The notes below the pieces were generated by a model. That model was not told the origin of the DNA. It searched no databases and was given only the letters and a program-made list of their open reading frames with translations. Position numbers and translations under genes: made by a program. Positions 1 to 6,797 of a stretch of DNA of 9,070 nucleotides are shown here, one piece after another (position 1 is the stretch's first letter; the number at the start of each line of letters is the position of its first letter). The stretch comes from Lachnospiraceae bacterium (lineage in GTDB: Bacteria > Bacillota > Clostridia > Lachnospirales > Lachnospiraceae). Where the stretch lies: assembly GCA_003446735.1 (NCBI GenBank), contig DMCJ01000155.1:1-9070 (forward strand), written 5' to 3'.

Positions 1-629
1 GCCATCTGATCCATAAGTCCGCAGGGCTTACCAAAATAATCATTCTCGGCAAACTGTCCAAACTTTGCGATATTTACCGCATCTATCTTCATATCGTTAT
101 AAAGACCGGAAATGATATCTCCGATTATGGTCTCAAATGCAGCTGAAGATGAAAGTCCGGAGCCTGAAAGGACATTACTTGTGACATATGTGTCAAATCC
201 TCCGATCTCAAAGCCTGCATTTTTTATCGCATAGAGCATTCCGCGGATAAGGCTTAATGCCTTGCCTTCTTCGTCTTTCTTTTTCTCAATATCATCAACC
301 GAAAGTTCCATCAAAGGATAGCCTTCCGATAAGACCCTGATACCGTTGTCATCCCTTTTTGCGGCAACGGCTATCGCATCAACGCTTACTGATGCGGCAA
401 GAACATTACCGTGCTGGTGGTCGGTATGATTTCCTCCTATCTCGCTCCTTCCGGGAGCCGAGAACACTCCGACAGACTTGTCATATCCGAACACGGCTGC
501 AAAAACATCAACCGCCTTTATATATCTGTCCTTCTGATAAGCTACACTTTCCTGTCCGTAGATATCAGCAAGTTTTTCATCGTATTTTCCTGCTTCCAGG
601 TCATTTTTTACCACATTTACATCAGTCAT
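1..629 (-). CDS. galK: Galactokinase, N-terminal 209 residues (3' end beyond window)
   Basis: Galactokinase phosphorylates alpha-D-galactose with ATP to galactose 1-phosphate, the first committed cytoplasmic step of the Leloir pathway. My translation shows the galactokinase signature as GRSEIGGNHTDHQHG at residues 60-74, the GHMP-kinase ATP loop VLSGSGLSSSAA at 153-164, and GKPCGLMDQM at 200-209, whose Asp207 corresponds to the catalytic base of the family. The frame is open to the window edge, so roughly half of a normal protein of about 390-430 residues is present. The ATG at 629-627 is chosen because AGAGGG (641-636) sits 6 bases upstream and because the canonical N-terminal region follows. 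The signature differs from the textbook form (GRVNLIGEHTDYN), which I recall as a variant common in Clostridia. It has its own promoter behind comEC and no visible functional link to the competence genes. Confidence 0.93.
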   Translation of the reverse strand, partial: MTDVNVVKNDLEAGKYDEKLADIYGQESVAYQKDRYIKAVDVFAAVFGYDKSVGVFSAPGRSEIGGNHTDHQHGNVLAASVSVDAIAVAAKRDDNGIRVLSEGYPLMELSVDDIEKKKDEEGKALSLIRGMLYAIKNAGFEIGGFDTYVTSNVLSGSGLSSSAAFETIIGDIISGLYNDMKIDAVNIAKFGQFAENDYFGKPCGLMDQM

Positions 630-635
630 ATAATG

Positions 636-641
636 CCCTCT
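636..641 (-). promoter_or_regulatory. Ribosome binding site of galK
   Basis: AGAGGG on the minus strand lies 6 bases before the galK ATG. This spacing decides the start codon, since the frame is otherwise only bounded by the upstream intergenic region. Confidence 0.7.
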
Positions 642-656
642 TTAACGTCGTTTTGT

Positions 657-670
657 TATACTGCCGTATA
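657..670. repeat. Short inverted repeat in the galK initiation region, possible operator
   Basis: The minus strand reads TATAC-GGCA-GTATA, a perfect 5-bp inverted repeat with a 4-base spacer. It begins about 7 bases downstream of the predicted -10 element, overlapping the expected transcription start. That is a common position for a repressor operator, but the repeat is short and AT-rich and could be chance. It does not resemble a typical LacI/GalR site with a central CG. Confidence 0.25.
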
Positions 671-676
671 TTAAAT

Positions 677-705
677 AAGATATCATTCCTATTATTTAGT
701 GTCAA
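677..705 (-). promoter_or_regulatory. Sigma-A-type promoter of galK
   Basis: On the minus strand TTGACA (705-700) is followed after exactly 17 bases by TATCTT (682-677). The -35 hexamer is perfect consensus, the -10 matches at four of six positions including the key TA at its start and the final T, and the spacing is optimal. Transcription would start near 670, giving an untranslated leader of about 40 bases. The -35 directly abuts the comEC stop codon (708-706), so no terminator fits between comEC and this promoter. Confidence 0.75.
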
Positions 706-2925
706 TCATTTCAAATACTCGTTTACTTCGTATCTATCCTTCTTAAATACTACTCTAAGCTGGCCGGAATATAAGGTGACGTATATGTCACTTCCTGCAT
801 TTTCAAGACGTTTTATCGCATAAGGTGAAGGATGCCCGTATCTGTTTACTCCCGCAGAAATAAGAGATGTCTTAGGTCTCAGTTTATTGATAAAATCCTC
901 TGAAGAAGAATATCTCGAACCATGATGGCCGACCTTTAAGATATCTACCGGAAATTTTACTTTTTCAAGCGCTTCTCCTTCTTTTTCTTCCGTAAGATCT
1001 CCGGTAAAGAGCATCTTTGTATCATTACATGTAAAGAGCAGTACCATCGACTGATCATTGCCTTCCGCAACCGTCTTTTTTGACGGATAAATGCATTTAA
1101 TATCAGCATCGGGGAGTGAAAACTTTGCACCGCCGTCTATATAAATGACATTTATGCCATTTTTTTGCGCTGCACTCTTCACCTCATCGTAGGTCTCATC
1201 CGTTTTGCCAAAATGCGTAAGCACGAGATTTTTTATCCTTATCCTGTTTTCCTTTTGCGTTTCCATGATTTCGATAAGAGCCGAATAATGATCCTTATCT
1301 CCATGTGAAAGGAAGGCGTAATCTATCCTTGTTATCCCGTGACACTGCAGATAGGGGATGAGCCTGTATTTTCCGGCTTCTTTTACGGATGTACTTCCCC
1401 CGTCAATAAGTATGTTCGCTCCGTATTTATCTTCTATGACAAGGCTGTCACCCTGTCCTATGTCTATCATCGTGCAGGTTGTAGCCGTCCTTAATTTTAA
1501 GCAAAGTGCGATGATACCAAGTACGGGAAGAAGAATGGATATATGATTGCCTCTTTTATTTCGACTGTCCGATAAGCGGAAATTATACAAGCAAAAGCAT
1601 GTAAGCAAAACATAATATACGGCTATCGAAACGGGATGCGGTCTTCCGATCACGGGATAGGAAAAAGGAAGCCTCATGGCACCCTTTGCAGCTTCTTCAT
1701 ATAAAAATAAAAGGACAGATGATGGAAATAAGAAAACCTTTCCCAGGGAAGTAAGTATGAGCGATAAACATCCGCCGAAAATAGCAAGAACAAGCAATAT
1801 TCCGGCAAGGGGGATAACTATCAGATTAAGCAAAAATCCATAAGTCGCAAAGCCATAGAAAAACCAGAGCTGGATCGGAAGCGTGGCAAGGGTGACGGAT
1901 ATGCTCATCTTAAGCGAAGAAAAAACCATATCCCTTATTTTTTCCTTTAATATCCGCTTTTTACTCTTATCATATATCATCTTTTCCGTCATGTCGGGCT
2001 TTGGAAAAAATCCGGATATGACAGGCATGATAAGTGCTATACCCATCACTGCTCCGAAGGATAAGAGAAATCCCGAATGCATCATATAAAGCGGCTCGGT
2101 CATTAATAAAGCAACGCCGGACAACCCGCATGCCGTTAACATGTCATATGTCCTTCCTATCACATCTGCAATGATAAAAAGCGAAAACATAACTATGCTC
2201 CTTATCGCCGAAGCACTGTTTCCGGTCATGATCCCGAAGCTTATAAGAAAGAAAACGGAAATGCTCCCCGATACAAATACCTTAAGTTTAAGCTTTTTAA
2301 GCGACTCATATATCGCCATTCCGATAAGGGAGATATGAAGGCCCGAGATAGCAAGGATGTGCGATATCCCGCTCATCTTATAAAGGCTTTTTATCTCATC
2401 GCCTACGTCCTTCTTCTGTCCTAAGACCATGGAGCATAAAACGCCTGCTCTTTCGGAGGGAAGACTGTTTTTATATACGCCGGAAAATGCCCGTCTTATC
2501 CTATAGAGTGCATTTTGATAGAACCGGATACTATCATCTTTTACAAAGCACTTTGCATCCGTTATCCTGTAGTCAAGATTAAGTATCCTGTAATAAAGCG
2601 CACTGTCAAACTGTCCGTCATTTGTGGCCGGCGCAAAATGGCGGCATTTTCCGGTAACGGTAACGAGATTTCCTATCTCATATTCCGTCTCTGACTTTAC
2701 GTGGCAGATGACTTTCTTTTTCTTTCCGTTTTTATCCGGTAAAGTGCGCACGTAAATTAAAAGAGCGCTTTCACCCTCTTCGATGCGATATATCCTCCCG
2801 GTGATACTTATATTATCCCCGTCTGACGGAAGATCGCTCCTGAATATGGTTACAGGAAATATAAGTAAGATAAGACCCTGCATCAGCGCGAAAGCCAAGC
2901 AGAGAAGACACAGCAATCTGCGCAA
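706..2925 (-). CDS. comEC: ComEC/Rec2-family DNA-uptake channel with metallo-beta-lactamase domain
   Basis: ComEC is the integral membrane channel that takes single-stranded DNA into the cytoplasm during natural transformation. The 739 residues are close to the usual 700-800. An N-terminal hydrophobic segment (about 3-28) leads into an OB-like DUF4131 region (about 35-130). The polytopic Competence domain (about 155-480) carries the hallmark HILAISGLHISLIG at 189-202. The C-terminal metallo-beta-lactamase domain (about 482-735) keeps its metal-binding motif SHGDKDH (540-546), TGD (641-643) and KVGHHGS (664-670), so the proposed nuclease site looks intact. The start is TTG at 2925-2923, chosen because AAGGAG lies 5 bases upstream. 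It follows the GerMN lipoprotein gene by 9 bases and is last in the comEA operon. No holA or comEB follows. No frameshift or truncation is seen, so the gene appears functional. Confidence 0.94.
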   Translation of the reverse strand: MRRLLCLLCLAFALMQGLILLIFPVTIFRSDLPSDGDNISITGRIYRIEEGESALLIYVRTLPDKNGKKKKVICHVKSETEYEIGNLVTVTGKCRHFAPATNDGQFDSALYYRILNLDYRITDAKCFVKDDSIRFYQNALYRIRRAFSGVYKNSLPSERAGVLCSMVLGQKKDVGDEIKSLYKMSGISHILAISGLHISLIGMAIYESLKKLKLKVFVSGSISVFFLISFGIMTGNSASAIRSIVMFSLFIIADVIGRTYDMLTACGLSGVALLMTEPLYMMHSGFLLSFGAVMGIALIMPVISGFFPKPDMTEKMIYDKSKKRILKEKIRDMVFSSLKMSISVTLATLPIQLWFFYGFATYGFLLNLIVIPLAGILLVLAIFGGCLSLILTSLGKVFLFPSSVLLFLYEEAAKGAMRLPFSYPVIGRPHPVSIAVYYVLLTCFCLYNFRLSDSRNKRGNHISILLPVLGIIALCLKLRTATTCTMIDIGQGDSLVIEDKYGANILIDGGSTSVKEAGKYRLIPYLQCHGITRIDYAFLSHGDKDHYSALIEIMETQKENRIRIKNLVLTHFGKTDETYDEVKSAAQKNGINVIYIDGGAKFSLPDADIKCIYPSKKTVAEGNDQSMVLLFTCNDTKMLFTGDLTEEKEGEALEKVKFPVDILKVGHHGSRYSSSEDFINKLRPKTSLISAGVNRYGHPSPYAIKRLENAGSDIYVTLYSGQLRVVFKKDRYEVNEYLK

Positions 2926-2930
2926 AAACG

Positions 2931-2936
2931 CTCCTT
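2931..2936 (-). promoter_or_regulatory. Ribosome binding site fixing the TTG start of comEC
   Basis: AAGGAG on the minus strand ends 5 bases before the TTG start of comEC. Its first two bases are shared with the TAA stop of the upstream GerMN gene, so termination and initiation happen at the same spot, which favours coupled translation. Confidence 0.75.
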
Positions 2937-3915
2937 ACTGCGTACTCATGATCTCAAGATTCCTTTCAAAGACCTGCGTTAAAGGTATGGTCTCCATGAA
3001 CATTATATCGCTGTTTCCGTCGACCGAGATCTGCACCTTATTGATATTGGGCTGCTCGACTAAGGAATTAACGATCGAATATATGGCTACCTCCGGTGTG
3101 ACATTCCCCTGTTTTTCCAGAAAGCCGGAATCCAGGTTTACATAACATGTACCATCAACCGTGGTCACGCTGATCACCTTTGTCATGGGAGATACTACCG
3201 GATACAGGTATTTTTCCTCACCGTTTTCCGGCCCCCGAATTATCTCCTCGACTACCAGCTTATCTATGGATATATTACTGTTATATACGCAATCCCTGTG
3301 TATCTCCCGAAGCGTGCTTCCCGTTTCATCGGTAAGATATAAGGAGATCGTAGTCTGCTCATATGCATTTATCTCATTTCCGGCATTATCAATGAACTGG
3401 TCCGCGCTCATGGCCCCTGTGACAACTCCGTTAAATCCTATAAGAGGCATGTCCCCTACATAGAATTCAACCTGGCTTATGCCGTCAAGCTGACAGAACG
3501 ACCTTACTATCGCAGCTCTCGTAAGGACCTCTCTTCCTTTGGAAAGCTCGGAATAAGAAGGCGCGAAATAAAGCCTTAATACGTCGGCTTTAATCTTATA
3601 TCCGGTAAGTTTGACCTTATCGGAAATAGCCGCCGACATAGATACATCTTCCGGCTGCCTTTTTAATTCGGAAGCTATGACCTTAACGCCATATTCCGTA
3701 GACTCTTTACCCGTCCCATCTCCGGCTTCATTTTCAGAAACATCCGTTATTGTAACTGTATCAACAACACTGACTTTAGTCTCATCCTTTGAAACGGCAT
3801 AGATATCATATCCCTCTTTTGCTTCCTCTTTACTGCCGCAGGATACGAGCACGAAGAGTGATAAAAGGAGAAAAACTGACGGTATAAACTTCAAAAACGC
3901 ACGTAATTTAATCAT
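2935..3915 (-). CDS. GerMN-domain lipoprotein, probable partner of the adjacent sensor kinase
   Basis: This 326-residue protein has a type II signal peptide: a basic start, a hydrophobic core (10-24) and the lipobox LVSC with Cys26, so it should be lipid-anchored on the outer face of the membrane. After a polar linker, residues 108-165 look like a degenerate GerMN-type repeat. Residues about 187-312 are a recognisable GerMN domain (TISLYLTD; a VVEEIIRGP helix; the CYVNLDSGF strand). GerMN domains occur in the Bacillus germination/sporulation protein GerM and in actinobacterial LpqB; their biochemical role is unclear. The gene overlaps the kinase stop codon by 4 bases (ATGA) and has no evident Shine-Dalgarno site, so translation probably depends on reinitiation after the kinase. 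Position after a regulator-kinase pair suggests a modulator of signal sensing, an inference from mtrAB-lpqB. A function in spores is not supported by context. Confidence 0.85.
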   Translation of the reverse strand: MIKLRAFLKFIPSVFLLLSLFVLVSCGSKEEAKEGYDIYAVSKDETKVSVVDTVTITDVSENEAGDGTGKESTEYGVKVIASELKRQPEDVSMSAAISDKVKLTGYKIKADVLRLYFAPSYSELSKGREVLTRAAIVRSFCQLDGISQVEFYVGDMPLIGFNGVVTGAMSADQFIDNAGNEINAYEQTTISLYLTDETGSTLREIHRDCVYNSNISIDKLVVEEIIRGPENGEEKYLYPVVSPMTKVISVTTVDGTCYVNLDSGFLEKQGNVTPEVAIYSIVNSLVEQPNINKVQISVDGNSDIMFMETIPLTQVFERNLEIMSTQ

Positions 3916-5417
3916 TGATATACATATGTAAGGGGAATCTTGACCGTAAATGTCGTTCCCTTCTCCTCCACGCTGTCTACTCTGATGGCACCTCTGTGCA
4001 TTATTATCGCGCTCCTTGCTATCGCAAGGCCGAGGCCCGTTCCGCCTATCTCTCTGGAATGGGATTTGTCCACCCTGTAGAATCTCTCAAATATATGATC
4101 TGTCTCGGCATCCGGTATACCTATGCCGTTATCTTCAACTGTCACGGTAAAGAACTGGTGATCGGAGTCTAACGTGACTTTGACAAAGCCATGTTCGCGG
4201 TTATACTTAACACCGTTCTCAACAAGGTTTGAAAATGCGAGCGTAAGCTTTACTTCATCCACTTCCGCCTTTACTTCCCTTACGCTCTCGAAAATGACCT
4301 CTATATCCTTCTGTGCCGCGATCGGCCTTATCCTCTTTAGTATCCTCTCTAAAAGGGCATTTATATCAACGGACTCTATGTTCATGTCCGCGGAAGTCTT
4401 ATCCATACGGACAAGGGATAAAAGATCATTTATTATTTTATTTTCCCTTTCTATCTCGTCGGCTATATCTACCATGAATTCCCTGTATAATTCCACAGGT
4501 ACATCCTCCTGCGAATTAAGGGAATCGGCGAGGACCTTTATGGAAGTGATCGGGGTCTTAAGCTCGTGGGAGACATTAGAAACAAACTCCTGTCTCGACT
4601 CGTCTATGATCCTCATCCTGCCCATAAGTTCGTTAAAGGCCGTGATTATATGCTCAGTCTCAAGATAATCCGAAACTTCTATGGCATCCGTGGTAAATCC
4701 GTCTTTGACATCTCCTATGGCAGCCGTTACCCTGTTAAGCGGACGGACTAAAAGGCCTGAGCTAAGGTATGCAAATACAATTACAAAAAGGGCTATGAGA
4801 GTCTGCATCATCGAAGCCCTGTTTCCGAGCTCTTCTATATTGGCATTTATATTATCGGTAGATGAGCTAATAAGAACAACGCCAGTTATTTTATTTTTTT
4901 CCTCCGCCGTCCCTTCTTCTTCCTCAAACATCTCGTCTTCGGGAGATGCAGATACCAATATAGGCTTGGTCAGTTCGATAAAGCTGTTTTCTTTATCATA
5001 ACTACTGGTATTTTTGCCTTGAAAACACTCCATTACCTCCCGTGAGATTATGGTCTTTCCCTCACTTATACCATAGGTGTCCTTGACTATATTATTATAG
5101 CCGTCGATCACGATTATTCGTCCATCGTACAGGTTTGATATCTGCAGGAGCTCTGCATTGACCGTCTCCGAAGCCGGATCGGTAAGAAAGTTATTATTGG
5201 CAAGATGATCCGCTAAGATCATGACCTGATTCTCAAGCTCCGCCGTCCTTAAGGACACGGCTCTCTTTTCATAGTTCTGGAGTATACCGTACCTTAAAAG
5301 GATCGCAGGAATATAACTTACTATGACTATTATCAGGAATATGCGGAATCTCATACTCTTAAGCTGCTTTATGCCGGGTATGAGCTTTCTTAAAATACTT
5401 TTAAGACCTATCTTCAA
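3912..5417 (-). CDS. Membrane sensor histidine kinase (WalK/PhoR type)
   Basis: This 501-residue kinase should autophosphorylate and pass phosphate to the regulator encoded just upstream. Domains in order: TM1 (about 23-44), an extracytoplasmic sensor region (about 46-202) that may be PDC/Cache-like, TM2 (about 204-224), HAMP (about 224-275), HisKA with phospho-acceptor His284 in SHELKTPI, and HATPase_c with the N box NLVENGVKYN (397-406), G1 box DNGIG (429-433), F box FERFYR (443-448) and G2 box GGTGLGLA (458-465). All catalytic motifs are intact. The sensor region has an acidic patch around 160-173 rich in Glu. The start is TTG at 5417-5415, supported by AGAGGG 7 bases upstream; no better-placed ATG was found. 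It follows the regulator by 12 bases and overlaps the GerMN gene by 4. The ligand cannot be read from the sequence. Confidence 0.95.
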   Translation of the reverse strand: MKIGLKSILRKLIPGIKQLKSMRFRIFLIIVIVSYIPAILLRYGILQNYEKRAVSLRTAELENQVMILADHLANNNFLTDPASETVNAELLQISNLYDGRIIVIDGYNNIVKDTYGISEGKTIISREVMECFQGKNTSSYDKENSFIELTKPILVSASPEDEMFEEEEGTAEEKNKITGVVLISSSTDNINANIEELGNRASMMQTLIALFVIVFAYLSSGLLVRPLNRVTAAIGDVKDGFTTDAIEVSDYLETEHIITAFNELMGRMRIIDESRQEFVSNVSHELKTPITSIKVLADSLNSQEDVPVELYREFMVDIADEIERENKIINDLLSLVRMDKTSADMNIESVDINALLERILKRIRPIAAQKDIEVIFESVREVKAEVDEVKLTLAFSNLVENGVKYNREHGFVKVTLDSDHQFFTVTVEDNGIGIPDAETDHIFERFYRVDKSHSREIGGTGLGLAIARSAIIMHRGAIRVDSVEEKGTTFTVKIPLTYVYQ

Positions 5418-5424
5418 ATCTTAT

Positions 5425-5430
5425 CCCTCT
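5425..5430 (-). promoter_or_regulatory. Ribosome binding site fixing the TTG start of the kinase
   Basis: AGAGGG on the minus strand lies 7 bases before TTG at 5417-5415 and touches the stop codon of the response regulator. It is the reason for choosing the TTG start. Confidence 0.7.
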
Positions 5431-6116
5431 TACATAAAGTAGTAGCCTACTCCCCACTTGGTATGAACATAAGTGGGCTCACTGGGATTAGACTCGATCT
5501 TTTCACGAAGTCGTCTGATATGGACATCTACCGTCCTGGCATCTCCGGGATAATCGCTTCCCCATATGGTCGTAAGAAGCTTTTCCCTGCTGTAGACTAT
5601 ATTGGGATTTAAGACAAGAAGCTCTAAAACGTCAAATTCTTTCGCGGTAAGATTAATTTCCTTATCGTTTATATAAACCCTTCTGCCACTCCGATCTATC
5701 CTCATCCCGTCATGGACCTTTATCTCATCGGGCTTTGTCTCATTCCCCTTCGCAGAAACCCTTCGCATTATCGCCTTCATACGGGCTTTAACTTCCAGGA
5801 TGTTAAAAGGTTTGGTGATATAATCGTCTGCGCCGTTATCAAGGCCTAATATCTTATCCATATCCTCGCCTTTGGCGGTGAGCATTATGATGGGTACATC
5901 CGAAAACTCCCTTATCTGCTGGCAGACTTCGAGTCCGGAAAGCCCGGGAAGCATGACATCAAGAAGGATTATGTCAAATTCCTGCTCTTTAGCTATCCTT
6001 AAGGCTTCCTCTCCGTCATATGCACAGACAACTTCCATGTCATCCTGCTCTAAGGAAAATCTTATTCCTTTTACTATAAGTTTTTCATCGTCTACAACAA
6101 GTACCCTTTTACTCAT
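5430..6116 (-). CDS. OmpR/PhoB-family response regulator (WalR-like)
   Basis: This 228-residue protein is a full-length DNA-binding response regulator. The receiver domain (about 3-118) has the acidic pair Asp9/Asp10, phospho-acceptor Asp53 in LLDVMLPG, Thr80 in MLTAKG and Lys102 in ITKPF. The winged-helix domain (about 132-227) has the recognition-helix region RTVDVHIRRLREK (194-206) and ends in the typical GVGYYF wing. The closest subgroup by eye is WalR/PhoB. The ATG at 6116-6114 has AAGGTG 5 bases upstream, embedded in the end of comEA with only a 4-base gap between genes, so the two are probably translationally coupled. Its partner is the kinase immediately downstream. Target promoters are unknown; no clear direct repeat of a WalR or PhoB box was found at the operon promoter. 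Confidence 0.96.
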   Translation of the reverse strand: MSKRVLVVDDEKLIVKGIRFSLEQDDMEVVCAYDGEEALRIAKEQEFDIILLDVMLPGLSGLEVCQQIREFSDVPIIMLTAKGEDMDKILGLDNGADDYITKPFNILEVKARMKAIMRRVSAKGNETKPDEIKVHDGMRIDRSGRRVYINDKEINLTAKEFDVLELLVLNPNIVYSREKLLTTIWGSDYPGDARTVDVHIRRLREKIESNPSEPTYVHTKWGVGYYFM

Positions 6117-6120
6117 CTTT

Positions 6121-6771
6121 TCACCTTACAATGATATTGTCTTTAAGATTTGTGTATGTAGCCTTTCCTATTCCGGAGACATTTGTTATCTCCTCGGCGC
6201 TCTTAAAATCGCCGTGTTCTTCCCTGTATGTGATTATCGCATTTGCCTTGCTCTCCCCTATTCCCGAAAGAGTCATTAAGGCTGCCTTATCCGCTGTATT
6301 TATATTTATCTTTCCGTCGGTACCGCCGCTTAAAGACCCTGACGCGCCTTTATCCGAAATCTCCCCCAAAGCTCCGCTTTCATATTCTTCCATAGTGGGG
6401 ACATATATCTTATCCGCATCATTTAATATGCCGGCTAAGTTAAGAGCCTGTACGTACGCATCTTCATTTACATTCCCTGCTGCCTCGATCGCCTCAAAAA
6501 CACGGCTTCCCGGCGTTAAAGGATAAACTCCGGGCGTCTTTACGGCACCGCAAACATATACATATATTATATCTTCTTCTTTGGAATCATACTCACCCTC
6601 ATCTGCGGGATCCTCTACTGACTTTATTTCGGATCCTTCTGAGGACGACAAGATGGCATCGTCGGAAACATCCTCCTCACCCGCTTCGTAAACGATATTG
6701 CTTCCGCACCCGGTGAGTAAAGCTGCTCCCAAAGAAAAAAGAACGATTAAGATCGCTGATCTGATCTGCAT
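6121..6771 (-). CDS. comEA: ComEA-like DNA-binding lipoprotein (SLBB plus helix-hairpin-helix)
   Basis: ComEA binds incoming double-stranded DNA outside the membrane and delivers it to the uptake machinery ending in ComEC. This 216-residue protein starts with a type II signal peptide whose lipobox LLTGC puts lipidated Cys22 at the mature N-terminus. Next come a very acidic linker (about 28-67), an SLBB domain (about 69-125, IIYVYVCGAV then GVYPLTPGSRVFEAI), a Gly/Ser-rich spacer, and the ComEA helix-hairpin-helix domain (about 154-214) starting with KININTADKAAL. Both hairpins, LSGIGESKA and VSGIGKATY, are intact. The classical Bacillus ComEA is anchored by a transmembrane helix instead. The ATG at 6771-6769 has a near-perfect AAGGAGGT 4 bases upstream, which can be masked by a leader hairpin. 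It is the first gene of the operon that ends in comEC. Confidence 0.93.
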   Translation of the reverse strand: MQIRSAILIVLFSLGAALLTGCGSNIVYEAGEEDVSDDAILSSSEGSEIKSVEDPADEGEYDSKEEDIIYVYVCGAVKTPGVYPLTPGSRVFEAIEAAGNVNEDAYVQALNLAGILNDADKIYVPTMEEYESGALGEISDKGASGSLSGGTDGKININTADKAALMTLSGIGESKANAIITYREEHGDFKSAEEITNVSGIGKATYTNLKDNIIVR

Positions 6772-6775
6772 TTTT

Positions 6776-6783
6776 ACCTCCTT
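6776..6783 (-). promoter_or_regulatory. Strong Shine-Dalgarno site of comEA
   Basis: The minus strand reads AAGGAGGT four bases before the comEA ATG, matching the 16S rRNA tail almost completely. Seven of its eight bases form the 3' arm of an inverted repeat, so accessibility probably depends on RNA folding. Confidence 0.85.
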
Positions 6784-6797
6784 TATAAACAGGAGGT
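6776..6797 (-). promoter_or_regulatory. Leader hairpin that can sequester the comEA Shine-Dalgarno
   Basis: In the transcript ACCUCCU (6797-6791) and AGGAGGU (6782-6776) are perfectly complementary over 7 bp, four of them G-C, separated by the 8-base loop GUUUAUAA. The 3' arm is the Shine-Dalgarno of comEA. The 5' arm has the same sequence as the anti-Shine-Dalgarno of 16S rRNA and so directly competes with the ribosome. No U-run follows the stem, so it is not a terminator. No ATG precedes it in the short leader, so a leader peptide is not indicated. Function as a translational switch is inferred. Confidence 0.6.

Noticed and set aside
359..823. Plus-strand open frame of 154 codons spanning the galK start and the comEC end
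   Set aside because: It lies antisense to two well-supported genes and their promoter, has no ribosome-binding site, and its translation shows no domain or plausible composition.
2935..3915. Calling the GerMN lipoprotein a spore germination gene (gerM)
   Set aside because: Only the domain is shared. There are no spore genes around it and the gene is locked to a kinase, so a germination role is not supported.
4174..4668. Plus-strand open frame of 164 codons inside the kinase gene
   Set aside because: It is antisense to the HAMP, HisKA and start of the HATPase regions; its Ser/Thr/Leu-rich composition is what antisense reading of such a gene produces.
3912..6116. Naming the two-component pair walRK
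   Set aside because: The regulator is WalR-like, but the kinase shows no evident PAS domain between HAMP and HisKA, and the yycH/yycI/yycJ neighbours typical of walRK are absent.
5872..6279. Plus-strand open frame of 135 codons across the regulator and comEA
   Set aside because: It is antisense to conserved receiver and HhH domains and shows no independent coding evidence.
6776..6797. Reading the comEA leader hairpin as a rho-independent terminator or a large riboswitch
   Set aside because: No U-run follows the stem, and the leader from the predicted start is only about 43 bases, too short for a known riboswitch aptamer. The 3' arm being the Shine-Dalgarno explains the fold better.
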